Assembly: GCF_022829545.1 (NCBI RefSeq)
Contig: NZ_JAKSYM010000351.1
Location: 1 to 64,000 of the forward strand
Origin: Methylobacterium sp. J-030
Lineage (GTDB): Bacteria > Pseudomonadota > Alphaproteobacteria > Rhizobiales > Beijerinckiaceae
Direction: 5' to 3'
DNA: 64,000 nt
Made by a program: the position numbers and the translations under genes. The notes beneath the pieces are model-generated. The model worked only from the letters and a program-made list of their open reading frames with translations. It was not told the origin of the DNA and did no database searches. This document shows positions 1 to 7,894 of this stretch, one piece after another (position 1 is the first letter of the stretch; every line of letters begins with the position of its first letter).

Positions 1-80
1 GGGTCGAAGCCACGGGCTTGATGAACGCCATCCGACAGCCGCTTGCATCGTTCGTAGCGCGGAACATCACGGTCTCGTAG
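1..80 (+). CDS. possible 3' end of an upstream gene (partial)
   Basis: The frame beginning at base 3 is open from the window edge to a TAG at 78-80 and encodes about 25 residues ending in ARNITVS. Nothing in so short a tail identifies a family. It could equally be chance, because the adjoining DNA is non-coding repeat. Only the sequence to the left would settle it. Confidence 0.2.
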   Translation, partial: VEATGLMNAIRQPLASFVARNITVS

Positions 81-109
81 CTCTACGCTGCGTCTGCTTT
101 CGGCGCCTG

Positions 110-295
110 CGCCTCGAAAGCAGAACTTCGCAAAACCACCCACAGCGGTCCTTCCGGTAGCGACCCAACCCAGCCGCCGGAAGCGCTGTTGGCGTTTCCA
201 CGAAGCGGACGTCCGTCAGCCGCTCGGCAACTTCACCTCGGGGTGGGGAGCGGACTTCAGCCCTTCGCCCCAAAGCAGACCCCGAGGGTGCCGCA
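110..295 (+). repeat. degenerate dispersed repeat, copy A (short form)
   Basis: This non-coding stretch contains three blocks shared with other intergenic regions of the left half. They are a GAAATCCACC-like block at 131-140 (here CAAAACCACC), GACCCAACCC at 162-171 and GTCCGTCAGCCG at 211-222. The 31-nt and 49-nt offsets between the blocks recur exactly in copy C. No open frame covers the copies consistently, so the unit is unlikely to code for protein. Confidence 0.6.
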
Positions 296-297
296 GT

Positions 298-972
298 TCA
301 CCGCTTGCCAGCGGCAGCCAAGCTCGTCCGTTCCACAATCTCGACCGCACCGCGACGTAGCTCGATCAAACCCGCCTCGGCCCATTGCGCCAGGATGCGG
401 CTCACGACCTCTCGCACGCTGCCGACGTCGTCCGCGAGCTTCTGATGGGTCACGGCGACGACACCCCGTGGATCGGCCTCGGCCAGAAGGCGCTGGGCGA
501 GACGCCGCTTGAGCGGCGCAAACGCGACCTCGTCGATCAGCGTGAACAGGCCGGACATCAGCCGCGTGTAGTCGTCCATGACGAAGCTGCGGAAGGCGGC
601 ACTCTCGCCCATCAGATGCTGGAACGTGCTCACCGGCAGCGCCGCCAGTTCGGTGCGCTCCTCGGCCACGCTCTGCGCCGGGAAGGTGCCGCCCGACAGG
701 AGGCACTGCGTGGTCAGGGCACAGGTGCCGCCTGGGCCGACCTTGTAGATCAACACCTCGCGCCCGCCCTCCGACATGCGGAAGATCCGCGTCCGGCCCT
801 CCAGGCACATCAGATAGTTGGCGCATTCGCCATCTAGGTCGTAGGCGATGGCGCCTTGGTTCAGCACCGGGAAGTGCACGGTTCCGCGTGCGATCTGGAG
901 ATGCGCCGGGCTGAGCGCTTGAAGCAGCGGAAACCGGTCGATCCATCGCTCGACCTTCTGGGCATCCGTCAT
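298..972 (-). CDS. Crp/Fnr-family transcriptional regulator with four cysteines
   Basis: This is a 224-residue regulator. A cyclic-nucleotide-binding-type beta-roll occupies about residues 15-130, and a winged helix-turn-helix lies around 173-206 (THQKLADDVGSVREVVSRIL). The ATG at 972 is chosen because a GGGGGGACG Shine-Dalgarno-like run precedes it; an in-frame ATG at 996 is less likely. Cys50, Cys56, Cys84 and Cys90 form two C-x5-C pairs in the sensor domain, which suggests thiol, redox or persulfide sensing rather than cAMP binding, although this is inference. The gene is divergent from the thioredoxin/CcdA/persulfide cluster, and a Crp-like site lies between them, so it probably controls that cluster and itself. 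Confidence 0.88.
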   Translation of the reverse strand: MTDAQKVERWIDRFPLLQALSPAHLQIARGTVHFPVLNQGAIAYDLDGECANYLMCLEGRTRIFRMSEGGREVLIYKVGPGGTCALTTQCLLSGGTFPAQSVAEERTELAALPVSTFQHLMGESAAFRSFVMDDYTRLMSGLFTLIDEVAFAPLKRRLAQRLLAEADPRGVVAVTHQKLADDVGSVREVVSRILAQWAEAGLIELRRGAVEIVERTSLAAAGKR

Positions 973-1053
973 GGCTGGCTTCGTCCCCCCGGCCATGACG
1001 ACGGGCTGATCGTCCGGCTCACATTGCGCTTTTCTCCCGGCGCGCCCGACTTG

Positions 1054-1069
1054 TGTGACCTGGGTCACC
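1054..1069. promoter_or_regulatory. Crp/Fnr-type operator candidate
   Basis: TGTGA and TCACC are separated by six bases (CCTGGG), one base away from the classic Crp palindrome TGTGA-N6-TCACA. The core GTGACC and GGTCAC arms are perfectly inverted. The site lies between the divergent regulator gene (start 972) and the pentapeptide gene (start 1158), where it could act on both promoters. Confidence 0.65.
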
Positions 1070-1157
1070 GACCGGGTGCAGCGATCCGGCATAGCATCGC
1101 GACACAACGAACACGATACGGGTGCCACCCATGTGCAGCCCCGCCGGGAGTGAACCG

Positions 1158-1958
1158 ATGCGCCGCCTCGCCCTCAGCTTCATGCTGGCCGCCCTCGCCG
1201 CCAGTCCGGCCGCCGCCGAACAGGATCTGTTGCTCGGGGCCGACATGACCTCGCCCGCTATGACCAAGGCCGAGATGAGCCGTGCCGACGTCGAAGCGAT
1301 GATCAAGGCCGCCGACGGCAAGCCCGTCGATCTGCACGACAAGTCCCTGTCGGGCCTCGATCTCTCCGGGCTGAACCTGCGAGGCGTCAACTTGCGGACC
1401 GCGCGCCTGAACAAGGCCAACCTGCGCGGCACCGATCTCAGCGGCGCGAACCTCGAACAGGCGTGGTTCCTGAAGGCCGACCTATCCGGCGCCAAGCTCG
1501 CGGACGCGAAGATGTTCGGCATCACCGCCCGGGACGCCGACTTCAGCGGCGCTGACCTCAGCCGGTCCATGCCGATCGGCGACTTCAAGGGCGCCAAAAT
1601 GAGCGGCGCGACGTTGGTCGACCTCAAGGGCGGCGCCGACATCAAGAACCAGTCGATGGGCCTGATGCGGGCGGTGTTCACCTCGGTGAACTTATCGGGC
1701 GCAAATCTGAAGGGTGCCAATCTCGGGCGATCGCGCCTGGAATACGCCGATCTCAAGGATGCGAACCTCACGGACGTCGTGCTGATGGGCTCGGACTTGT
1801 CCGGGGCGAACCTGACTGGCGCCACGGTGGCGGGCGCGGACTTCAAGAACGTCGACGTCAGCGGTGCCCGGCTTATCGACCTCAAGGGTCAGTCCGAGGC
1901 CAAGGACTGGGCCGAGCGCGTGAACGTCGACCGCGCCATCACTCAGGCGTCGAACTAA
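1158..1958 (+). CDS. secreted pentapeptide-repeat protein
   Basis: The product is 266 residues. A signal peptide covers about residues 1-21 (a hydrophobic core ending SPAAA), and tandem A(D/N)Lxx pentapeptide repeats fill roughly residues 55-245, with repeats such as ANLRG, ADLSG and ANLKG. Such repeats fold into a right-handed quadrilateral beta-helix and usually mediate protein contacts; no catalytic function is implied. The ATG at 1158 follows a GGGAG Shine-Dalgarno at 1146-1150. It is the first gene of the likely thiol/sulfur operon, 38 bp before the thioredoxin gene, so the protein is expected in the periplasm with it. Its specific role is not evident from sequence. Confidence 0.85.
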   Translation: MRRLALSFMLAALAASPAAAEQDLLLGADMTSPAMTKAEMSRADVEAMIKAADGKPVDLHDKSLSGLDLSGLNLRGVNLRTARLNKANLRGTDLSGANLEQAWFLKADLSGAKLADAKMFGITARDADFSGADLSRSMPIGDFKGAKMSGATLVDLKGGADIKNQSMGLMRAVFTSVNLSGANLKGANLGRSRLEYADLKDANLTDVVLMGSDLSGANLTGATVAGADFKNVDVSGARLIDLKGQSEAKDWAERVNVDRAITQASN

Positions 1959-1996
1959 CCTTCGTTTCCTCGCCCCAAACCCAATCACGGAGATCC

Positions 1997-2392
1997 ATGC
2001 TCATGACGACCCGCCGCATCCTGCTCGCCGCCTTCGCCGTCGCCCCCATGCTGTTCGGCACTGGTGCGATCGCCGCCGAGATGACCTACACACCCGCCGC
2101 GTTCGAGGCAGCTCAGAAGGCGGGCAAGCCGATCCTCGTGCACATCACCGCCCCGTGGTGCACCACCTGCGCGGCGCAGAAGCCGATCCTCTCGAAGCTA
2201 GAGGCCGAGCCCAAGTTCAAGGACCTCCAGGTGTTCGATGTCGATTTCGACAGTCGTAAGAACGTGGTGAAGCAATTCGGCGCGACGATGCAGAGCACGC
2301 TCATCACCTATAAGGGCTCCAAGGAGACCGGGCGCTCGGCAGGCGAGACCAAGCCCGAGGCGATCGCGTCGCTCCTCGACAAGGCGATCTGA
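1997..2392 (+). CDS. periplasmic thioredoxin-family protein
   Basis: This protein of up to 131 residues has an N-terminal signal sequence (hydrophobic to about residue 26, GAIAA) and a thioredoxin fold with the active site WCTTC near residues 53-57. It is expected to be a periplasmic thiol-disulfide reductant. It lies 6 bp upstream of a CcdA-type gene, which would supply electrons from the cytoplasm, as in SoxW/SoxV or DsbD-like pairs. The ATG at 1997 is only 4 nt from the GGAG Shine-Dalgarno, so the ATG at 2003 may be the true start. The cis-proline region (MQSTLITYKG) is less canonical than in thioredoxin. Confidence 0.88.
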   Translation: MLMTTRRILLAAFAVAPMLFGTGAIAAEMTYTPAAFEAAQKAGKPILVHITAPWCTTCAAQKPILSKLEAEPKFKDLQVFDVDFDSRKNVVKQFGATMQSTLITYKGSKETGRSAGETKPEAIASLLDKAI

Positions 2393-2398
2393 GCCGTC

Positions 2399-3118
2399 AT
2401 GATCACGAGCCTGGGCCTCGCCTTCGTCGCTGGCATCCTCTCGGTGATGTCCCCCTGCGTGCTGCCGCTGCTGCCGCTGGTGCTCGGCGCGGCGGCCTCA
2501 GAGCACAGGTTCGGTCCGGCGGCGCTCGCCGCCGGGCTCGCCCTCTCCTTCATGGTCATCGGGCTGTTCGTGGCCACCGTGGGGTTCGCCATCGGTCTCG
2601 ATGCTGGCCTCTTCCGAACCGGCGCGGCCATCATACTCATCCTGATTGGGCTAGTCCTGATGGTCCCGGCGGCCCAGACGCGGCTGGCCGTGGCGGCTGG
2701 TCCGATGAGCAACTGGACGGAGAACAGGTTCGGCGGGTTCTCGACGGTTGGGTTGCTGGGGCAATTCGGCGTGGGCGTGCTGCTCGGGGCGATCTGGAGC
2801 CCGTGCGTCGGCCCGACCCTCGGGGCGGCCTCACTGCTCGCCTCACAGGGACGAGACCTCGGCACCGTCGCGTTGACCATGCTCCTATTCGGCCTCGGAG
2901 CGGCCCTGCCACTGCTCCTGCTCGGCACGCTTTCACGCGAGGTGTTGATGCGCTGGCGTGACCGGATGATGGGCCTAGGCAAGGGGCTGAAGACCGCCCT
3001 CGGCCTGATCCTCGTGGCGACAGGGCTGATGATCGTCACGGGCTACGACAAGACGGCTGAAACCGCTCTGGTCAACGCCTCACCGTCCTGGTTGACCAAA
3101 CTGACCACCGGTCTCTGA
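2399..3118 (+). CDS. CcdA-family cytochrome c biogenesis / thiol-electron carrier membrane protein
   Basis: This is a 239-residue integral membrane protein with about six hydrophobic segments. It carries the two signature cysteine motifs of the CcdA/DsbD transmembrane domain, SPCVLPLLPL near residue 18 and SPCVGPT near residue 138. CcdA proteins pass reducing equivalents from cytoplasmic thioredoxin across the inner membrane. Here the likely acceptor is the periplasmic thioredoxin encoded 6 bp upstream. Context favours a dedicated reductant system for a periplasmic sulfur protein over general cytochrome c maturation, since no ccm genes are nearby; this is inference. Confidence 0.9.
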   Translation: MITSLGLAFVAGILSVMSPCVLPLLPLVLGAAASEHRFGPAALAAGLALSFMVIGLFVATVGFAIGLDAGLFRTGAAIILILIGLVLMVPAAQTRLAVAAGPMSNWTENRFGGFSTVGLLGQFGVGVLLGAIWSPCVGPTLGAASLLASQGRDLGTVALTMLLFGLGAALPLLLLGTLSREVLMRWRDRMMGLGKGLKTALGLILVATGLMIVTGYDKTAETALVNASPSWLTKLTTGL

Positions 3119-3241
3119 CGTTCCCAAGCCAGAATAACTGGCACGTAGATGAGAGTTCCAAGTCCACGCCGCCACGTAGAGGTTTATTCTCGCGGAGGCG
3201 CGCTATATGGAGTTATCTCCTTCGCGCGGGACATCTGTGCC

Positions 3242-4138
3242 ATGCCCGATCGAATTTCGCGCATTCCCATTGTGACGGCGTTCCATGAGCCCGTGACCGG
3301 CAGCGTGCAGTACGTGGTCGCCTGTCCCAGAACGCTACGGTGCGCCCTCATCGATCCTGTGCTCGACTACGACGAAAAATCAGGAGCCGTGGCAACTCGC
3401 TCGGCGGACAAGCTTCTCGCCTATGTCGAGCAACAGGGGCTCACCGTGGAGTGGGTGCTCGACACCCATCCACACGCCGACCACTTCTCAGCCGCGGCAT
3501 ACCTCAAGACGCAGACGGGCGCGCCGATGGCGATCGGTGACCAGATCGTGCAGGTGCAGGCGCTCTGGAAGGATCTCTACAACCTGCCCGAGGCTTTCCC
3601 TTGCGATGGCTCACAGTGGGATCGCCTGTTCGCAGACGGAGACCGCTTCCACGTAGGCGAGATCGAGGTGACGGTGCTGTTCTCGCCGGGCCACACGCTC
3701 GCGTCCGTCACGTACCTCGTGGGGGACGCGGCCTTCATCCACGATACGCTGTTCATGCCGGACGGTGGCACAGCGCGAACTGACTTTCCCGGAGGTAGCG
3801 CCTGTGCGCTCTGGCGCTCGATCCAGCGCATCTTGGCGCTGCCCGCGGATACGCGCTTGTTCACCGGCCACGACTACCAGCCGGGTGGCCGCGAGGCGCG
3901 TTGGCAAAGCACCATTGCCGAGCAGCAGTCGCAGAACCGGCACCTGCTCGACGGCCATGACGAGGCGCATTTTGTGGCGCTACGTCAGGGAAGGGATAGC
4001 TCCCTGTCGATGCCACGCCTCATCCTTCACGCCCTACAGGTGAACATACGGGGTGGCCGAATGCCGGAGCCAGAACGCAATGGTCGTCGGTATCTCAAGA
4101 TCCCGCTGGAGGCGCTGTCCGGCGCTGCTTGGCAGTGA
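3242..4138 (+). CDS. metallo-beta-lactamase-fold hydrolase, persulfide-dioxygenase-like (Blh/ETHE1 type)
   Basis: This 298-residue MBL-fold protein has the metal site THPHADH at residues 75-81, the downstream SPGHT motif, HDTLFMPDGGTARTDFPGG, and a terminal TGHDY motif. Its architecture matches the ETHE1/Blh group, which oxidises glutathione persulfide to sulfite with one iron. The start is ATG 3242 (MPDRISRIP), because the upstream in-frame extension from 3149 does not look like a protein N-terminus. A 123-bp gap after ccdA suggests a separate promoter. Together with the DsrE gene downstream it supports a sulfane-sulfur role; the substrate is inferred from family and context. Confidence 0.85.
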   Translation: MPDRISRIPIVTAFHEPVTGSVQYVVACPRTLRCALIDPVLDYDEKSGAVATRSADKLLAYVEQQGLTVEWVLDTHPHADHFSAAAYLKTQTGAPMAIGDQIVQVQALWKDLYNLPEAFPCDGSQWDRLFADGDRFHVGEIEVTVLFSPGHTLASVTYLVGDAAFIHDTLFMPDGGTARTDFPGGSACALWRSIQRILALPADTRLFTGHDYQPGGREARWQSTIAEQQSQNRHLLDGHDEAHFVALRQGRDSSLSMPRLILHALQVNIRGGRMPEPERNGRRYLKIPLEALSGAAWQ

Positions 4139-4202
4139 TGATCATCGACGATCTCGCGGTCGCTTCGACGGCCACCGCAGCAAGCGGAGCGATTAGGAAG
4201 CG

Positions 4203-4661
4203 ATGACGAGATTAGCAGCCGCCTGCACCCTCTTCCTGGGGCTGTTCCTCGGACCAGCGCTTGCCCTCGAAGCGGTGACACCCGGCTACTATGCCGATCA
4301 GAAAGTCGTCTACCAGAACGACAGCGGGATGCCGGACAACGCCACCTACTTCAAGCACATCCTCGGCAACATGAAGAACCACATCGAGGCGGTAGGCAGG
4401 GACCACATTCAAATCCGAGTGGTCGACTTCGGCGACGGCGTCGATCTGTTTCAGATGGCAGCCAAGGACCCTAAGCTTGCGCAGCAGATCGACGGCCTCA
4501 AAGCAGACGGCGTCAAGTTTTTGATCTGCAAGAATACCCTGACGATGCGCAAGATCGATTGGCATGAACTCTACGGGGTGACGGAGACAGACATCGTCCC
4601 GAGCGGAGTCGCCGAGATCGTCCGGCTTCAGGGCATGGGGTTCACCTACGTACACCCCTGA
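4203..4661 (+). CDS. periplasmic DsrE-family protein
   Basis: The 152-residue product has a signal peptide (about residues 1-21, ending ALA) and a DsrE/DsrF-like fold. The conserved cysteine is in the motif FLICKNTL (Cys109). DsrE-type proteins carry persulfide sulfur on this cysteine; a secreted form would handle sulfane sulfur in the periplasm. An AGGAAG Shine-Dalgarno lies just before the ATG. It is the last clear member of the cluster that starts with the pentapeptide gene and would be a plausible partner of the thioredoxin/CcdA pair. The functional assignment is from family and context. Confidence 0.82.
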   Translation: MTRLAAACTLFLGLFLGPALALEAVTPGYYADQKVVYQNDSGMPDNATYFKHILGNMKNHIEAVGRDHIQIRVVDFGDGVDLFQMAAKDPKLAQQIDGLKADGVKFLICKNTLTMRKIDWHELYGVTETDIVPSGVAEIVRLQGMGFTYVHP

Positions 4662-4760
4662 TCAATACCCTCTCAGGCTCGGGAAGGCGCTGGTTGCCCC
4701 GGCACATGTGTGGGACCCCTACCTCGAGGCCGTGGCGCTCAGGGTCATGCGGTAAGGCGG

Positions 4761-4982
4761 ATGCAGCTTCAATCCACTCTCACATGCCCGCACTGCGACC
4801 GTCAGGAAACGGAAGCGATGCCGACCGACGCCTGCCAGTTCTTCTACGAATGTACCGGCTGCGGCACGCTCCTGCGCCCGAATGCAGGCGACTGCTCCGT
4901 GTTCTGCTCCTTCGGTGATGTGACCTGTCCGCCGATCCAGGAAGCCCACAAAAGCGGCCAACCTGCGCTCTGCCGTGCTTGA
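4761..4982 (+). CDS. small GDCCVFCSYG-motif cysteine-rich protein
   Basis: This 73-residue protein contains CPHC (residues 9-12), CTGC (31-34) and the block GDCSVFCSFGDVTCPP (43-58), which corresponds to the family named after the GDCCVFCSYG motif. The paired cysteines suggest a zinc or other soft-metal site. Such genes often sit near mercury or detoxification genes, but its biochemical role is unknown. The ATG at 4761 has an AAGGCGG Shine-Dalgarno; upstream extension of the frame is unlikely. One cysteine of the name-giving motif is Ser here. Confidence 0.8.
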   Translation: MQLQSTLTCPHCDRQETEAMPTDACQFFYECTGCGTLLRPNAGDCSVFCSFGDVTCPPIQEAHKSGQPALCRA

Positions 4983-5034
4983 TCATAGCGGCCAGCCCAG
5001 CCGTTCTATCTCATCGACAACCTGGAAGCGGACC

Positions 5035-5200
5035 TTCCCGAGGCCCGCAATGGGTCGTGAGCGGGGGCGGGAGCGATGTCTGCTTCTATGGCATTGCCGC
5101 TCCGAATAGGAACGGCAGAAATCCATCCTGAGCAGCCATCCCGCGCCCGACCCAACTCGGCCATCCTGCCTCTGCACTTACCTCCCCGGAAGCGGACACC
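5035..5200 (+). repeat. degenerate dispersed repeat, copy B (short form)
   Basis: The 219-bp gap between 4982 and 5202 contains GAAATCCATC at 5118-5127 and GACCCAACTC at 5149-5158, again 31 nt apart as in copies A and C. A GGGTCGTGAGCGGG-like block near 5050 also occurs in copy D. The third block seen in A, C and D is not recognisable here. No gene is evident. Confidence 0.5.
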
Positions 5201-5201
5201 T

Positions 5202-6779
5202 TTAGTCGGCCCCTACGTCATGGCTTCGCGCGAACCACCGGTCCCGGTACGCTCGGACCCGCTCGGCGCCGCCGGCCAGCGGGCCGATCCAGCCGGCATA
5301 GCTGTCTGGCCGCACCAGCACCGCGCTGCCCGTGTCCCCGAACGCCGCCACGAACCGCCCTGCGTCGTCCGGGGCTGAGGCGAGCTGAACGACATGGCCG
5401 TCCGCCCCCGCAAAATCCTCGGGGCGTGGTCCCTCATCCGGCAGAGCGAGCACGAGAGTGGGATGCGACGGGTCGAGTGCCCGGTGAAGGTGCGTTTGCC
5501 TCCAGGCCCCCTCGATCCATTGCTGGACGGGCAGGTCCGGCATCCGGTCGCCGGCGCGCAGGGCGCCGGGATGCCCGTCATCCTCCGAAAGCGGGCTGTC
5601 GCGGTAGCCGAGGGCGATCTGCGCCATGGTAGCAGTGGCGTTCGCCTGTACTCGGTCGACGCCTACGATCCAGGGGCCGAGATGGTTGAACAGAGTGCGT
5701 ACCACCAGGTTCTCGGTGCCGATCGTCGTCGTGAGGCTGTCGGTGCGTGAGAGGACGCTGCGCATCACCGGTAGCCGGTCGGCCTCGTAGGTGTCGAGCA
5801 GGTCGGCCGGTGCCTCGCCGCGCGAGACCAGAGCGAGCTTCCAGCACAGGTTGATCATGTCCTGGATGCCGGTGTTCATCCCCTGCGCGCCGGCCGGGGA
5901 GTGGATGTGCGCGGCGTCCCCGCCCAGGAACAGGCGCCCGATCCTGAGGCGGGGCACCATGCGGCTGTTGATGCGGAACCACGAGCTCCAGGTGAGGTCA
6001 TGGAACCGGGCCGGGATGGGGGAGCGCTGGTCGTAGATCGCCTGCAACTCCTCGAGCGGGGGTGCAGTGTCTTTCGAGGGCGCGCTCAGCGGGTTCGAGG
6101 CGATGAGGCGGAAGTGCTCGCCGCCCATCGGGAACAGCCCCATGAAGCCGTGCTCGGACGAGAAGATGTGGAAGTCCGTGTCGGCCAGAGCACCGTCGAT
6201 CTTGAGATCGCCCAGCGCGTAGTCCTCGGTGCGGGTATGACCTTCGAAGGGTAGGTCGAGGGTGGTGCGCACGAGGCTGTGTGCCCCTTCCGCCGCGATG
6301 ATCCAGGGCGCAGCGACCCGCTCCAGGGCGCCATCGGGACCCTCGAGGACGGCATGGGCGGGCGCAACGTCAGGAGCATGCGCGTCCTGCTGGATGCCGA
6401 CGATCTCCGACTTCCATTCCGGCAGGACGCCATGGCTTGCGCAGGCTTCGCGCAGCACGCGCTCGGTCTCGGCCTGCGATACGAACAGGATGTACGGATA
6501 GCGGCTCTCGACATGCGCGAAGTCGAGATGGAAAACCCGCTTGCCGCCGCCGTAGACGCTGCCGTAACGGCCCGGATTGCCGAGGCGGACCAACTCTTCG
6601 GCAAGCCCACGTTGATCTAGTAGTTCGAGGGTCCGCGCCTGGACGCCGATCGCGCGGGAGGTGGTGGCCGGTGCATCCCGCTTGTCGATGAGGCGCACGG
6701 GGACGCCGAGGCGCGACAGTTCGAGGGCGGCGGTCAGACCGGTTGGGCCGGCTCCGACGATCAGAACGGGGTCGGACAT
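5202..6779 (-). CDS. FAD-dependent aromatic-ring-type monooxygenase
   Basis: This 525-residue flavoprotein belongs to the PHBH/MhpA group. An N-terminal dinucleotide-binding motif GAGPTG (residues 9-14) opens it, and the second FAD motif GRLFLGGDAAHIHSPAGAQG lies in the middle. A C-terminal thioredoxin-like domain of about 140 residues is typical of phenol hydroxylase-like enzymes. These use NAD(P)H and O2 to hydroxylate aromatic or polyketide substrates. The ATG at 6779 has a near-perfect AAGGAGG Shine-Dalgarno. It follows the VOC gene with a 16-bp gap, forming an operon divergent from the MarR regulator. The substrate cannot be read from sequence. Confidence 0.9.
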   Translation of the reverse strand: MSDPVLIVGAGPTGLTAALELSRLGVPVRLIDKRDAPATTSRAIGVQARTLELLDQRGLAEELVRLGNPGRYGSVYGGGKRVFHLDFAHVESRYPYILFVSQAETERVLREACASHGVLPEWKSEIVGIQQDAHAPDVAPAHAVLEGPDGALERVAAPWIIAAEGAHSLVRTTLDLPFEGHTRTEDYALGDLKIDGALADTDFHIFSSEHGFMGLFPMGGEHFRLIASNPLSAPSKDTAPPLEELQAIYDQRSPIPARFHDLTWSSWFRINSRMVPRLRIGRLFLGGDAAHIHSPAGAQGMNTGIQDMINLCWKLALVSRGEAPADLLDTYEADRLPVMRSVLSRTDSLTTTIGTENLVVRTLFNHLGPWIVGVDRVQANATATMAQIALGYRDSPLSEDDGHPGALRAGDRMPDLPVQQWIEGAWRQTHLHRALDPSHPTLVLALPDEGPRPEDFAGADGHVVQLASAPDDAGRFVAAFGDTGSAVLVRPDSYAGWIGPLAGGAERVRAYRDRWFARSHDVGAD

Positions 6780-6795
6780 GGTACCTCCTTGTGCG

Positions 6796-7245
6796 TCAGT
6801 CTCCAGCCAGCCACGGCGAGGCCTCGTCGGGCGGGAGTTCGGGACCATGGGTCTCCTGCGTGTAGAGGCGCAGGCGTCGGCGATCGGGGTCAGCGAAGAC
6901 GACGAGCCACGCCTGGATTGCGATGAGGACAGGCGAGTGAGCGATGCCCGCCGCGTCGAGGTGCGCCATCCATTCGTCGAGGGCGGATCGGTCCCGCACG
7001 GTAAGGGTAACCGGATCAAAGCCGGCCTGACGCGCGGCTTGGATCGGGTCAAGGCGCAGTTCGAGGTGCGTACCGAGCCCCGGGACCTTAAGGATGAGAG
7101 CATAGAGTGAGCCGTCGGCGTGCCGATGGTCCCAGGCTTCGACGCGACGGGCACCGAACGCCTGTTCGTAGAAGGCGAGGCTACGGTCGAGGTCGGCGAC
7201 CGAGAACTTGAGATGATGTATGCCGTTCAGGATCGGTGTCGCCAT
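6796..7245 (-). CDS. VOC-superfamily (glyoxalase/dioxygenase-fold) protein
   Basis: This is a 149-residue single-module VOC protein. It opens with the characteristic HHLKFSVADLDRSLAFYEQ and ends with a second beta-alpha-beta half (VFADPDRRRLRLY). Candidate metal ligands are the early His and the Glu in THLELRL. As the first gene of a two-gene operon with the flavin monooxygenase, it probably acts on the same compound, as a ring-cleaving enzyme, glyoxalase or binding protein. Family members are too diverse to choose. Confidence 0.85.
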   Translation of the reverse strand: MATPILNGIHHLKFSVADLDRSLAFYEQAFGARRVEAWDHRHADGSLYALILKVPGLGTHLELRLDPIQAARQAGFDPVTLTVRDRSALDEWMAHLDAAGIAHSPVLIAIQAWLVVFADPDRRRLRLYTQETHGPELPPDEASPWLAGD

Positions 7246-7307
7246 GGCGCACTCCGTCCGGGGAGAATGCGGCTCAGGACTGAGCCAGCGCCCTGACTGT
7301 CCATTTC

Positions 7308-7323
7308 TGTTAACCGCTTAACA
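7308..7323. promoter_or_regulatory. MarR operator candidate
   Basis: TGTTAA and TTAACA form a perfect inverted repeat around CCGC. The right arm ends at base 7323, immediately before the proposed MarR ATG at 7324, and the site lies 63 bp from the divergent VOC start at 7245. Binding here would block both promoters. Its position touching the start codon implies a leaderless mRNA or a start slightly further downstream. Confidence 0.6.
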
Positions 7324-7824
7324 ATGTCAAGGACGCCGAGGAAGACGCCAGCTCCGCCGCTCGTCCCGCCCGACTTCGTGCGCGACCGCTATCGCGAAGT
7401 CCTCCCGCCCGGCGATGCCCTCGCGTTGGAGGCACTGTTCGCTTTGCGCTCAGGCGTGCAGGCGCTCGACAACGTCGTCGCGCGCTGGCTGGGCAACGAC
7501 GCGCTGACACCTGGACGTTGGCAGGTGCTGGCGGTGTTGTGGTCGCGCGATGAACCCGTGCCCCAACGCGAGATCGTCGTGGCGCTGAAGGTCTCGCGCG
7601 CCAACGTGTCGATGCTGGTCGATGCCCTGCAGAGGGAAGGGCACGTCGAGGCGGCTCCAGACCCAGCGGACGGACGTCAGGTGTTGGTCTCGCTGACGCC
7701 TGGGGGCCGTGCGGTCACAGATCGGCTCATGCGGGAGACGGCCGGCAAGTTGCGGCTCAGTCTTGCCCTCGACGATGATGCGTTGCGCGCCTTGACCGAT
7801 CTGATGATGCGGCTCCTTCCATGA
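7324..7824 (+). CDS. MarR-family transcriptional regulator
   Basis: The 166-residue product has the MarR winged-helix core, with a recognition region around residues 82-105 (PQREIVVALKVSRANVSMLV) and a wing containing DPADGRQVLVSLT. It is divergent from the VOC-monooxygenase operon, with a palindrome between them, the standard arrangement for a ligand-released repressor of a degradation operon. No Shine-Dalgarno is visible before ATG 7324. No other ATG lies nearby in frame, so a leaderless transcript is possible. Confidence 0.88.
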   Translation: MSRTPRKTPAPPLVPPDFVRDRYREVLPPGDALALEALFALRSGVQALDNVVARWLGNDALTPGRWQVLAVLWSRDEPVPQREIVVALKVSRANVSMLVDALQREGHVEAAPDPADGRQVLVSLTPGGRAVTDRLMRETAGKLRLSLALDDDALRALTDLMMRLLP

Positions 7825-7894
7825 TCTTAGCGCCGTAACAATTTACATTTGATCGAGTGAATGGACTGGGCCTATCGAGCCGGGTGTGCGTGTC

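Noticed and set aside
1019..1885. Long minus-strand frame opposite the pentapeptide gene
   Set aside because: It mirrors the repeat codons of the pentapeptide gene and has no recognisable domain; the plus-strand gene has a signal peptide and clear repeats.
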